From Acidobacteriota bacterium (lineage in GTDB: Bacteria > Acidobacteriota > Terriglobia > Bryobacterales > Bryobacteraceae), in the NCBI GenBank assembly GCA_017307505.1, contig JAFKEE010000051.1, forward strand, positions 1-64,000: DNA of 64,000 bases. The letters run 5' to 3'. Made by a program: the position numbers and the translations under genes. Shown one piece after another: positions 16,747 through 25,844 of the stretch; the stretch's first letter is position 1; each line of letters opens with the position of its first letter. The notes under the pieces were generated by a model. The model was not told the origin of the DNA. It ran no database searches and was given only the letters and a program-made list of their open reading frames with translations.

Positions 16747-18504
16747 ATGCGCTGTCTGTTATTTGCCCTCTGGCTCTGTCTCCCCTGCCCCGCACAGATT
16801 CAGGGAATGGGCGGCGATCGGGCGGGCCGGCAGCAGCAACCGCCCGGCTCGATCAGCGGCAGCGTGGTGGACGCGGCGAAGGGAGAACCGGTCACGGAAG
16901 CAACGGTGACAGCGCAGGCAATCGGTCCCGGCGGGATGGCCTCGGTACGCGTGGATCGGGCCGGACAGTTTTCGGCCGAAAATCTGCAACCGGGTCAATA
17001 CTACGTTCAGGCCAGCCATCAGTCATATCCCGGCCCGCTAGGCCTGCCTCAAGCCGGAGTCACGGTGGAGGTGGAGCCGGGCAAAGCAACCACCGGCATT
17101 GTGGTGAAACTGGCGCCGGCGGGCACGATCTCCGGCCGCATTCTGAGCGACGATGGTGAGCCGCTGCCGAACTGCGGAGTCTTCCTCTCGGCTGCGCCGA
17201 TCGGTTCGCTTCCAGTCCGCCAGAACAACTACGCGCAATCGAACGAAGATGGCGAATTCCGCATCGCACCGGTCGCACCCGATCGTTACCTGCTCACCGC
17301 CCGGTGCTCACAAGCCCTGCCCGTCGAGCGTTTGCTGGACGTTGTAGGCCCCGGTGGTGTAGAGCCTGGTGCCGGCTGGCAGCCTCTCTATTACCCCGAT
17401 AGCCCCACAGCGGCAGGCGCGTCGACGATCCAGGTCGCCGGGGGGGCCAATGTGGAAGTTGAGCTGCGCATGAAACCTCAGCTGGTCACCACGGTTACGG
17501 GGGTCTTGACCGCCCCCGACGGGTCGCCGCCGGCTGACGGTTACCACGTCATGCTTTACCCGGAGGAGGGCACCGTCGATGGCAGTTCCAACTTCAGTTC
17601 GGCGGCGGTTGGGAGGTCCGGACAGTTCCGCATTCCGATGGTTCCTGCCGGCTCCTATCGCTTCAAAGTGATCCCTCTCAACCGCGGATCCCAGCCAGCC
17701 TGGTATGCCAGCCAGCGGATGACGGTGGGGCAAACGGCGCCACCTCCGGTCACGCTCCAATTGCAGGCAACCGTCACGCTCACGGGCAAGGTGGAGGAGC
17801 CATCTTCCGGAGAAGCCGCCGGCGGACCACTAGCGGTGCGCACCAGAGTGGGCCCAATGGGAGGACCTTCTGGCCAGCAGCCAATCAAGGGCTCTCTCAT
17901 CCTCAGCGAGGCGAGCCCCAGCCAGAACACGGAATCGCGCAACGCCCAGGTGAATGCCCTGGATGGCACTTTTCGGCTGGAGGGCATTACGCCGGGCCGC
18001 TGGCGTGTGCAATACCAGTCGTACCGGTCGCCCGCCTGGCTCGAATCCGTGCAATATGGCGACACACCGGTGGAAGGTGACGTCATCGAAGTGGCCCAGG
18101 GCTCAACAGGCACCCTGGTACTCAAGACGGGGAGCAAGGCCCCGGAGGTCCACTATGATCTGAAGGGGACGCCGCTCCAAACCAAGTCCTACTGGATGCT
18201 TCAGGCGGTGCCGGTGGACAGTACCGGGCTCAGGAGCGTCAACATCCTCGGCGTCGTCATTCCGGGACAACCGCTCCAGGCGCGGCCGCTCGGTCCTGGC
18301 CGCTACTCCTTCTTCGCGGTGGAGCAGGGCGTGGGGGGAGGAATGGTCAATGACCGGGTAATGGAACTGCTGCGCCGGGAAGTGCAGCCGATAGAGATCT
18401 CCGGCGGACCGGAGCAGACGGTCTCGATCCGATGCTTCCCGAAGGACGAAATACTCAAAATCGTGGCGAATTTTGTGGCTGGAGAAGCACGGCCAGACAG
18501 GTAA
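16747..18504 (+). CDS. B2: exported carboxypeptidase-regulatory-like partner protein
   Basis: 585 residues. Signal peptide MRCLLFALWLCLPCPAQ, then a glycine/glutamine-rich spacer and the family core: GSISGSVVDAAKGEPVTEA, YPGPLGLPQAGVTVEVEPG, GTISGRILSDDGEPLPNC, DGEFRIAPVAPDRYLLTARC. The three family cysteines are present, the last in VSIRCFPKDEIL. A middle region (YHVMLYPEEG) is more divergent than the ends. B2 starts one base after A2. The following A3 gene begins 60 bases later without the shared upstream element, so B2 and A3 may lie on the same transcript. Confidence 0.83.
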   Translation: MRCLLFALWLCLPCPAQIQGMGGDRAGRQQQPPGSISGSVVDAAKGEPVTEATVTAQAIGPGGMASVRVDRAGQFSAENLQPGQYYVQASHQSYPGPLGLPQAGVTVEVEPGKATTGIVVKLAPAGTISGRILSDDGEPLPNCGVFLSAAPIGSLPVRQNNYAQSNEDGEFRIAPVAPDRYLLTARCSQALPVERLLDVVGPGGVEPGAGWQPLYYPDSPTAAGASTIQVAGGANVEVELRMKPQLVTTVTGVLTAPDGSPPADGYHVMLYPEEGTVDGSSNFSSAAVGRSGQFRIPMVPAGSYRFKVIPLNRGSQPAWYASQRMTVGQTAPPPVTLQLQATVTLTGKVEEPSSGEAAGGPLAVRTRVGPMGGPSGQQPIKGSLILSEASPSQNTESRNAQVNALDGTFRLEGITPGRWRVQYQSYRSPAWLESVQYGDTPVEGDVIEVAQGSTGTLVLKTGSKAPEVHYDLKGTPLQTKSYWMLQAVPVDSTGLRSVNILGVVIPGQPLQARPLGPGRYSFFAVEQGVGGGMVNDRVMELLRREVQPIEISGGPEQTVSIRCFPKDEILKIVANFVAGEARPDR

Positions 18505-18564
18505 TTCCAGTTGTTCTGAGAATGGCGGCCTGGGGAACACGCGCAGTTCGCCGGTGAGGCAGAC

Positions 18565-20229
18565 ATGATCCACAATCAAACCGCCGCTGTCCTGTTCGCC
18601 CTGGCCACGGCCACGACGCTCGCCCAGCCGGAGCGCACCAGCAGCATCGCCGGTCAAGTGTTGAACTCAAACACCGGCGCTCCCTTGCGCCGGGCGGCCG
18701 TGACCATCCTGCTTGACGGCCGGGACGATATGCGCGGCATGGCTCCGACCGATGCCGACGGCCACTTCCTGCTGCGGCTGCTGCCGGCAGGCCGCTACCG
18801 GATCGAAGTTTCCAAGCCAGGGTATGCGTCGATGAACTACGGGGCCAGATTCCCGACTGCTCCCGGCCAGATCATTACGCTGGGGCCGAATGAGAACAAG
18901 TCGGGCCTGGTGATTCGCCTGCCGCAACTTGGATCGATCAGCGGCACCGTGCTGGCAGTGGGCGGAGCCCCGGCGTTCGGGGCTTTCGTACAGTCCTATG
19001 TCAGGGCGTACTCGGGCGGCAAGCCGGTCTGGGTCCCTGCCAGGCCGGACTACGCGGACGGCCGCGGCCGCTACCGAATCCATCACTTGAGCCCTGGGCA
19101 ATATATCGTCCGGGCCACGCAACCCATCACTCCTGGACAGAGGTCCATCAAGGAGGCAAGTCCTTCAGAGAAGCCCGCAGGACAGTTGGAGCCGGCCCCC
19201 ACTTATTACCCCGCTGCCGTTGCGGAAGGCAAAGCCGTACCGGTGGAACTCGGGCCCGGCGGAGCCATCGCGAACGTGGATATCGCCATCCAGGAGATGA
19301 TGCCCATTCGTCTGGCGGTCAAGGCGCAATTACCCGCCGCAGCGCCCACAGGAGATGAACCGAACAACCCGGGACAGGGTCCGCCGCCCTATCTGATTGT
19401 CTGGATCAATCCGGCCGAGGGCGCCAGCGATTTTCTCCAGCAGTCCTTCGCGTTGAGCACTGACCGCCATTCCGAGTCGCGCGCACTGCAACCGGGCCGC
19501 TACATCCTCTCCGGCATGGGCAGGGTGGAAGGCAGACTCCATTTCGCCCGGCAGGAGGTGAATCTCAACGGAGGGACAGTCGAAATCACTCTGCCGTTCA
19601 CGCCGGGCGAGGAGTTGAGAGGCCGCATCCGGATCTCCGGTCCGTCACAGGACCCGCTCACCAAGTTCCAGGTTCGCCTGCGATCCGCCGAGAACATGTT
19701 CATCCGCCTGAGTTCAGCGCGCGTCCAACCCGATGGATCGTTCGTCATCCCTGGTGTACCACCTGGTTTTTGGAATGTGTCGGTCGAACCAATGCCGAAA
19801 GGCGCATACCTCCAGTCGGTGCGGTTCGGCGATCAGGACGCCCTCGCCGCCGGGACTCTGACGACCAGTTCGCCTCTCGAGTCACTGGAGATCGTGATCA
19901 GCCTACGGGGCGCGGAAGTTCGCGGCCAGATCACGGAGGGGGTAGCAACTGTCGTGCTCGCGGCGCCGCAAGGCGAAAGGGCTTCCCGCCTCGGTCTCTA
20001 TGCCACTTCCGGAGTGGATGAAAACGGCCGATTCGAATTCACTGGCCTGACGCCAGGCGCTTACAGGTTTTATGCCTTTGAGGAACTGGCGCCGCAGGCC
20101 TGGGCCGACCCGGCGTTCCTCAGGAATTACCCGGATAGCGGCACGCTGGTCGAACTGCAGGAGGGGCCGGCGGAGGAAATCCAGCTCAAGGCGATTCCCG
20201 GCACGAGCGGCAGAAAGGGCGGACGCTGA
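18565..20229 (+). CDS. A3: exported carboxypeptidase-regulatory-like repeat protein
   Basis: 554 residues, ATG preceded by GGTGAGG at a 5-base spacing. Signal peptide LFALATATTLAQ, then PERTSSIAGQVLNSNTGAP. The N-terminal domain aligns closely with the other A proteins (GHFLLRLLPAGRYRIEV, GPNENKSGLVIRLPQLG). A3 lacks both cysteines found in A2 and A4: the equivalent sites read GRLHFARQE and FTPGEELRG. C-terminal YRFYAFEELAPQAWADP. B3 follows after one base. The gene lacks the GTGTCATAGT element seen upstream of A1, A2 and A4 and is probably read through from cassette 2. Confidence 0.82.
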   Translation: MIHNQTAAVLFALATATTLAQPERTSSIAGQVLNSNTGAPLRRAAVTILLDGRDDMRGMAPTDADGHFLLRLLPAGRYRIEVSKPGYASMNYGARFPTAPGQIITLGPNENKSGLVIRLPQLGSISGTVLAVGGAPAFGAFVQSYVRAYSGGKPVWVPARPDYADGRGRYRIHHLSPGQYIVRATQPITPGQRSIKEASPSEKPAGQLEPAPTYYPAAVAEGKAVPVELGPGGAIANVDIAIQEMMPIRLAVKAQLPAAAPTGDEPNNPGQGPPPYLIVWINPAEGASDFLQQSFALSTDRHSESRALQPGRYILSGMGRVEGRLHFARQEVNLNGGTVEITLPFTPGEELRGRIRISGPSQDPLTKFQVRLRSAENMFIRLSSARVQPDGSFVIPGVPPGFWNVSVEPMPKGAYLQSVRFGDQDALAAGTLTTSSPLESLEIVISLRGAEVRGQITEGVATVVLAAPQGERASRLGLYATSGVDENGRFEFTGLTPGAYRFYAFEELAPQAWADPAFLRNYPDSGTLVELQEGPAEEIQLKAIPGTSGRKGGR

Positions 20230-20230
20230 G

Positions 20231-21985
20231 ATGAACACAGCCCTCTTTCTGACCCCGCTCATCCTGTTCTGCCTGAGTGCACAACCTCCGAGCCAACAAG
20301 AGACGACTGCACAGGCGCCACCTCGTTCGGAACGCACACTCTCCGGCCGAGTCGTCCAAGCTGCGTCGGGTGAACCTGTAGCTGGAGCGCAGGTGATGAT
20401 CATGCACCTTGGGCCGGCAGGCCGCGGAATAGGCGCCATCACTGGGGTGGACGGCCGGTTCTCGGCCATCGGACTGCAAGCCGGGTCGCACTACGTCCAA
20501 GCGACGCATCCGAACTTTCCGGGCCCCTTTGGACTCCCACAAGGCGGATCGTACATTGACGTGCAATCGGGCAGGCAGGCCGGGGAGGTCGTCATCAAAC
20601 TCCTGCCTGCCGGCGTTGTCTCGGGAAAGGTTCTGGATGACGGAGGGGAGCCCGTTTCGGACTGCACAATCAGCCTTTTCACCGCTCGGATTGGCAACTC
20701 ACTCAGCCACGCCGGCGTCTCCGGCTTCACAGATGACCAGGGTGACTTCCGGCTGGAGCCTATCGCCCCCGATCGCTACGTGCTGTTCGCCAAGTGCGCG
20801 GAGGACCTGCCGGCGGAGCAGATCCTGGATAGTAACCACCTTCGCGGTTTTGAGACGACCCAAACCTGGCAGAGCCTCTTCTATCCGAACAGTCCCACCT
20901 TCGGCGGCGCGACAGAGATTGGAGTCGCAGCGGGCGCGGAAGTTCAGCTGGAACTTCATCTGAAGCCGCAAGGCGTCCGGACTCTGCGAGGGGTGTTGAC
21001 TGGCTTGGTGGGGAACGTCCCGAAAAGGGCCGCCCAAGTGTATCTGGCGCGCACCGGCACCGGAAGCGACCCGACGCGATATGAGAGCGAGTCTGTCAAT
21101 CAGGAAGACAACTCGTTCCGGTTCGGATCCGTCGAACCGGGCGCCTACCTGCTCTCGGTATTGTCGTGGGATGCCGCCTCGGAGGTCAGGTACTGGGCGC
21201 AGGCACCGGTCACGGTGGGAGACGCAGAACCGCCGCGGGTCGTACTCCCCTTGCAGCCGTTGTCTCTCTTGACGGGCAAGGTGGAATCGCGGCGCAGTGA
21301 GGAGGCGCCGTCCACACCCGGGACTCCTTCGCCTGGCGCGGCGAGCGGACCGGCATCAGCAGGAGACGAACAGTTTCCGGGCATCGTGATCCTGACGCCC
21401 TCTCCGAGGGCCGACCAGGTCAGCGATCAACATGCAATCGTCAATAGAAAGGACGGGAGTTTTCGATTCCTCGGGGTCACACCGGGCCGCTGGAAGGTCC
21501 AATACCATTCGCGGCGGCAGCCTGCGTGGATCGAATCCGTCCAATATGGCGAAAGCGCCCAGGAAAATGGGGAGATTGAGGTGACGCCCGGGGCAGTCCC
21601 TCCGCTCCACCTTCGGCTCAGCAGTGAATTCGCGAGGCCGCGTCTCGAGCTGAAGATCCCTTCGAACGCAGCCCGATCCTACTGGGTGGTATACGCGGTG
21701 CCGGTAAAGCGCCAGAGACTGGACGCGCCCGTGGTGGCGGCCGTGGGCTATCCAGAGAGCCTCACCGCCGTCACTAGTTTGCCGCCAGACCAGTACTCCT
21801 TCTTCGCCGTCCCGCGCACCGCCGGAGGAGGCACATTCAACGAACGCTTCGCCGAATTGATGAGCCGGCAGGTGGCACCGGTAGAGATCTTCGCAAAGAG
21901 AGAAACCACAGTGGAGGTGCGTTGTTTTCTCCCGGAGGAAGTCGAGCGGATCATCGCGGCGTATATGAATGGAGATGCGCGGTGA
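20231..21985 (+). CDS. B3: exported carboxypeptidase-regulatory-like partner protein
   Basis: 584 residues from the ATG one base after the A3 stop; an open frame continues upstream inside A3 but is clearly a shadow. Signal peptide MNTALFLTPLILFCLSAQ. Family blocks: TLSGRVVQAASGEPVAGA, FPGPFGLPQGGSYIDV, GVVSGKVLDDGGEPVSDC, QGDFRLEPIAPDRYVLFAKC. A serine/glycine/proline-rich insertion (SPGAASGPASAG) occurs in the middle. It ends in NERFAELMSRQVAPVEIF and VEVRCFLPEEVERIIAAY. All three conserved cysteines are kept. Function unknown, as for the other B proteins. Confidence 0.82.
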   Translation: MNTALFLTPLILFCLSAQPPSQQETTAQAPPRSERTLSGRVVQAASGEPVAGAQVMIMHLGPAGRGIGAITGVDGRFSAIGLQAGSHYVQATHPNFPGPFGLPQGGSYIDVQSGRQAGEVVIKLLPAGVVSGKVLDDGGEPVSDCTISLFTARIGNSLSHAGVSGFTDDQGDFRLEPIAPDRYVLFAKCAEDLPAEQILDSNHLRGFETTQTWQSLFYPNSPTFGGATEIGVAAGAEVQLELHLKPQGVRTLRGVLTGLVGNVPKRAAQVYLARTGTGSDPTRYESESVNQEDNSFRFGSVEPGAYLLSVLSWDAASEVRYWAQAPVTVGDAEPPRVVLPLQPLSLLTGKVESRRSEEAPSTPGTPSPGAASGPASAGDEQFPGIVILTPSPRADQVSDQHAIVNRKDGSFRFLGVTPGRWKVQYHSRRQPAWIESVQYGESAQENGEIEVTPGAVPPLHLRLSSEFARPRLELKIPSNAARSYWVVYAVPVKRQRLDAPVVAAVGYPESLTAVTSLPPDQYSFFAVPRTAGGGTFNERFAELMSRQVAPVEIFAKRETTVEVRCFLPEEVERIIAAYMNGDAR

Positions 21986-22144
21986 CAGGATGGTCCGTTT
22001 CGAGGTGAAATCAGAGAACACAATTGGCCGTTGTTCGCGTCACAGCAAGTGGTGATCAATCGACATCGGAGGCTGGCCAAGCTCCGTGAACCTGTGCCGC
22101 TGCACTCTGGATGGTGCTATCGGGCACACCCGTCGCCGCCGAAA

Positions 22145-22423
22145 CGAACGAACCCCGTCGCAGGTCGCGTTGTCAACGCCGTCACAGGAGGAGGGCGGCT
22201 TAGTGTCGAGCCTTGGTTCCGCCACATGGGCGACGGCCCTGGCCACCGCCCCGCCCCAGCGCACCAGTTCCATCGCCGGCCAGGACGTCGATGCGATGAC
22301 CGGAGCACCCCTGGCCGAGCCGCAATCGCCATCATTCTCGACAACCGCCGCGACGTGCGCGGCATTGTGCCAACCCGTGGCGATGGTTATCGCCCCTTGC
22401 AGATTCTTCGCGTCGTGTCATAG
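22145..22423 (+). pseudogene. Degraded 5' remnants of A-type genes
   Basis: Two broken copies of the A-gene N-terminal motif lie in tandem. The first (22145-22189) reads RTNPVAGRVVNAVTG, matching the RTSSIAGRVVNAVTG block. The second (from about 22257) reads QRTSSIAGQDVDAMTGAPL and then shifts frame; the continuation in another frame reads IILDNRRDVRGIVPTRGDG, matching ILLDGRDDMRGMAPTDADG of A3, before a stop at 22423. The rest of an A gene is missing. The 473-base gap between B3 and A4 therefore holds debris from at least one, probably two, further cassette copies. Confidence 0.78.
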
Positions 22424-22428
22424 TGAAT
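22415..22428 (+). promoter_or_regulatory. Shared upstream element of cassette 4
   Basis: GTGTCATAGTGAAT, 44 bases upstream of the A4 start. The bases between element and start (CAGCCGGAGCG) also resemble the stretch before A1, showing that the whole leader was duplicated with the gene. Confidence 0.5.
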
Positions 22429-22458
22429 CATTGAGAATTCCAGCCGGAGCGCTTCGAA

Positions 22459-24096
22459 ATGGTCCGGTATAAACATATCGTTTTTGTCCTAATTCTCGGA
22501 ATGGGCCGGAGCTTCGCCCAATCGGAACGCAGCAGCTCGATTGCGGGCCGCGTTGTCAACTCCGTTACAGGCGCGCCGCTGCACCGCGCCACGGTCGAAA
22601 TCACCCTGGAAGGCCGTGACGATGTCCGCGGCCAGGCTGGCACGGAAGGTGACGGCCAGTTCGTTCTCCGGGCGCTCCCCGCCGGCCGCTACCGCATCAC
22701 CGTCACCCGGCCCGGTTATGCCCCAATGAACTATGGAGCCCGCAGGCCCAACGCGCCGGGCCAGATCATCACGCTGGGGGCGAATGAGAACAAGTCCGGG
22801 CTGATCGTCCGGATGCCTGCACTCGGGGCAGTGAGAGGGACGATCACCGGGCTGCCGGTGGCTGCGAAGCACCCACGCGTCGTGGCTCGGCTCGTCGAGG
22901 GCACCACCAAATACAACTTCGGGCGAGGCGGAACCGTGGACCGATCCGGCGAGTACCACATTGATGGCTTGATCCCTGGCCGCTACCGTCTTTCGGTGGG
23001 CTACTCGGCCGTGCCGCGTCGAGAACTGTTTCCAGCAGACGCCAATATCGACCTCAATCGTCGTTATACCTGCTACTATCCTTCCACTCTCAATCCGCAC
23101 GAGGCGGTGCTCGTCGAAATCAAGCCGGGCGACGAACTCACGGGCTTCAATGTTGTCGTGCAAGAGCCGGCCGAGGCCATTCTGGGCATCCATATCCTGT
23201 GGCCGAAGGATGTTGCCATCCCAAAACCTGCTCCGGGCGCGATCCCTACTATCCTCAGCCTCCAAACGCTGCCCTCCGGAACTCTTCAGGACCTTTATGT
23301 CGGCGGCCAAGTCATAGTAGCCGGGGATGAGCGGCCCCTGTATCGGAACCTGGTCCCTGGGCGCTACATTTTGAGCGGCACTGCGCAACTGCAAGGCCGG
23401 TGTTACTCCACGCGCGAGGAAGTCAGCGTCACGGCGGGGACTCCAATTGTGGAACTGCCGCTCCGGCCCTGTACCGACGTCCGTGGCCGCGTAGGCATCT
23501 CCGGAGCCTCCATGTTGCCGGCCAACCTCACGGTCACTCTCCGATCACTGGAATCCGCACCGGTAAATCTGGACCGTTCTCCTCTCCAGCCCGACGGCTC
23601 GTTCGTCATCCCCGGGGTGCCCGCCGGTCTCTGGTCCCTCACCCTCAGCGCCATTCCACCTGCCGGCTACTTGAAATCCGTAATGTTGGGCACACTCGAC
23701 GTGCTCGACCAACCCATCCTCATCACCTCAGCGACTGTGTCTCGCCTCGACATCCTCATCGGCGCGAATGGAGCCGAGATCAGTGGCCGTGTGGAGGAGG
23801 GAGTGGCCACCATGATCCTTGCGGAGGCGGAGGATGCCGCTGTCTCCACGCCCGGCCGTTACGCCACCACCAGCGTCGACGAGCAAGGCAACTTCCGTCT
23901 GGCGGGGCTTCGTCCCGGCGCTTACCGCATCTACGCCTTCGAGGACATCGAGCCGGGAGCCTGGCTCGACGCCAGCTTCCTGGCGGAATATCGAGACTCG
24001 GGCAAGGCTGTCCAATTGAAGGAAGGACCCGGGCCGCGGATTGCCCTCAAGGCCATACCCGGCGATCGTCCGCCAGCGAAGAAGGGGGCTCTTTGA
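22459..24096 (+). CDS. A4: exported carboxypeptidase-regulatory-like repeat protein
   Basis: 545 residues. Leader MVRYKHIVFVLILGMG, cut near SFAQ, then SERSSSIAGRVVNSVTGAPL. The first 130 or so residues are as conserved as in A1-A3, but the middle (VEGTTKYNFGRGGTVDRSG to the 320s) differs strongly, so A4 looks like a mosaic or an older copy with relaxed central domains. It has the A2-like cysteine pair (GRCYSTREE, LRPCTDVRG). C-terminal YRIYAFEDIEPGAWLDA. B4 begins one base after the stop. Function unknown. Confidence 0.82.
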   Translation: MVRYKHIVFVLILGMGRSFAQSERSSSIAGRVVNSVTGAPLHRATVEITLEGRDDVRGQAGTEGDGQFVLRALPAGRYRITVTRPGYAPMNYGARRPNAPGQIITLGANENKSGLIVRMPALGAVRGTITGLPVAAKHPRVVARLVEGTTKYNFGRGGTVDRSGEYHIDGLIPGRYRLSVGYSAVPRRELFPADANIDLNRRYTCYYPSTLNPHEAVLVEIKPGDELTGFNVVVQEPAEAILGIHILWPKDVAIPKPAPGAIPTILSLQTLPSGTLQDLYVGGQVIVAGDERPLYRNLVPGRYILSGTAQLQGRCYSTREEVSVTAGTPIVELPLRPCTDVRGRVGISGASMLPANLTVTLRSLESAPVNLDRSPLQPDGSFVIPGVPAGLWSLTLSAIPPAGYLKSVMLGTLDVLDQPILITSATVSRLDILIGANGAEISGRVEEGVATMILAEAEDAAVSTPGRYATTSVDEQGNFRLAGLRPGAYRIYAFEDIEPGAWLDASFLAEYRDSGKAVQLKEGPGPRIALKAIPGDRPPAKKGAL

Positions 24097-24097
24097 A

Positions 24098-25834
24098 ATG
24101 CAGCGCCGCTTTGCAGTTCTCTTCCTCGCTGTGCTGGGCGCAATGGCGCAGAAATCGCCCGGGAAGCTTTCTGGAGTGGTTCTCGATGCGGCTGGAGTAC
24201 CTGTCGATGATGCGCGCCTGCACCTGGTGGACCAGGACGGGAGGGGTGTGGATCTCTTCCGCTCCACCGGAGCGAATGGGCAGTTCCAATTCTCCGACGT
24301 GAATCCTGGACGCTACTTTATGACGGTCTCCCACTACCAGTACCCTGGCCCGCTGGGTGGCCCGCAAATTGGGATGCGAGTGGAGATCAAGCCGGGCCAG
24401 GAAATGGAAGGGCTGAAGCTACGGTTCTCTCCGCCCACTGTCGTCTCTGGCAGGGTCGTGAACGATGAGGGCGAACCCGTCGGCGACTGCCAAGTGTTCA
24501 TTTCACCGGTTGCGGAGCAGGAAGGCAGCACCAGCCGGGTGTACACGGGCACCACAAACGCCCGAGGCGTTTTTCACATTGATTCCGTGGCGCCCGATCG
24601 TTATGTCGCATTTGCGCGCTGCAACGCCATTCTGCCCACCGAGCACCTGCTCGATGTCGTCCCACGCTCCGGTTTTGAGGCCCGTTCCTCCTGGATGCCC
24701 GTGTACTATCCCGACAGCCACAATCGTTCCGGAGCTCTGCCATTCGCAGCCGCGCCAGGACTCGATCCTCAACTCGAGTTTCACCTGCGGGCTACCCCGG
24801 TCAACTCTCTCACCGGCCCACTCACCGCTGCGCCCGGGGTCACCTGGCAGGAGCCGGTATCGATGGAAATTTACCCTGCGGACGCCGGACCGGACCGCCG
24901 CTTCGCAACGCTATATGGAAGCTCCGAGGGACCTGCCGGCGCCTTCCGGATTCCCATGGTACCGCCCGGCAACTACCGCCTTGTCGCCACCACTCGAGAG
25001 CGCAATACTGACCCGCCCGCCACAGCCAGTTTCCCCTTGACGATCGGCAGTTCTGCCCCGCCGCCATTTCCGATCGTCCTGCGGCCGGGAATCCCCGTCA
25101 GCGGAAGCGCGGAGGACAGTGCGGGCAGCCGCCTCCTTCAGCCCGGCAGCAATGTTTCCTATATGGTCGAGAGCACTCCTGCCGGACCGGTGCGCCGCAC
25201 TGTCGTCGCGCCTGTCGGAAATATCACCCTGGAGTCAGTTGACCCAGGCTCCGGGCTCTACGCTCCGTCTGCCGACATCGCCCCCGAGACCGGCCGGTTC
25301 ACCCTTCCCGCCGTCCCAATCGGCCGCTGGCGCATCCGTTGCAGGTCGAACTACGATCTCAGCTACGTCGAAAGCGTGATTTTCGATGACAAGCGCGTGG
25401 AAGGTGCAGTCATTGAGATCACGGAAGCCCCGGCGCCAGCCCTCCGCATGCGCTTTGCACCAAAGCCGAACGTCAATTACAGACTGGAGAACCTGCCGGC
25501 CGGCAACGAGAGGAAGTGGATGGTGCTGGCCGTCCCGGAACAGCCGATGACGACGGAACAGGACGACAAGGTTGCCGAAGGGGATCCGGGTTCATTCGCA
25601 TATACAAGCCGCATCGTTCCGGGCCGTTACCGCTTCGTAGCACTGGAATCGGACTTCGCCGGCACCCGAGACCGCGCCCCTCTGCTCCGCATCCTCACGC
25701 CCAAAGTCGACCCGATCGAGGTTCAGGCGTCAGGTCGCCAGTCCGTGTCCGTCCGATGTTTCACCAAGGCCGAAGTCGACAAGGCCATCCAAACCTACCT
25801 CTACGGAGACACCCCGCCCCCGTCAGCCCCATAA
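24098..25834 (+). CDS. B4: exported carboxypeptidase-regulatory-like partner protein
   Basis: 578 residues from the ATG one base after A4. Signal peptide MQRRFAVLFLAVLGAMAQ. Family blocks: GKLSGVVLDAAGVPVDDA, YPGPLGGPQIGMRVEIKPG, VVSGRVVNDEGEPVGDC, RGVFHIDSVAPDRYVAFARC, and VSVRCFTKAEVDKAIQTY near the end. The most divergent B protein, in step with its divergent A4 partner, which suggests that the two genes of a cassette evolve together. The M55 peptidase gene begins 10 bases after its stop and is probably co-transcribed. Confidence 0.82.
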   Translation: MQRRFAVLFLAVLGAMAQKSPGKLSGVVLDAAGVPVDDARLHLVDQDGRGVDLFRSTGANGQFQFSDVNPGRYFMTVSHYQYPGPLGGPQIGMRVEIKPGQEMEGLKLRFSPPTVVSGRVVNDEGEPVGDCQVFISPVAEQEGSTSRVYTGTTNARGVFHIDSVAPDRYVAFARCNAILPTEHLLDVVPRSGFEARSSWMPVYYPDSHNRSGALPFAAAPGLDPQLEFHLRATPVNSLTGPLTAAPGVTWQEPVSMEIYPADAGPDRRFATLYGSSEGPAGAFRIPMVPPGNYRLVATTRERNTDPPATASFPLTIGSSAPPPFPIVLRPGIPVSGSAEDSAGSRLLQPGSNVSYMVESTPAGPVRRTVVAPVGNITLESVDPGSGLYAPSADIAPETGRFTLPAVPIGRWRIRCRSNYDLSYVESVIFDDKRVEGAVIEITEAPAPALRMRFAPKPNVNYRLENLPAGNERKWMVLAVPEQPMTTEQDDKVAEGDPGSFAYTSRIVPGRYRFVALESDFAGTRDRAPLLRILTPKVDPIEVQASGRQSVSVRCFTKAEVDKAIQTYLYGDTPPPSAP

Positions 25835-25844
25835 TGGGCTAGTC

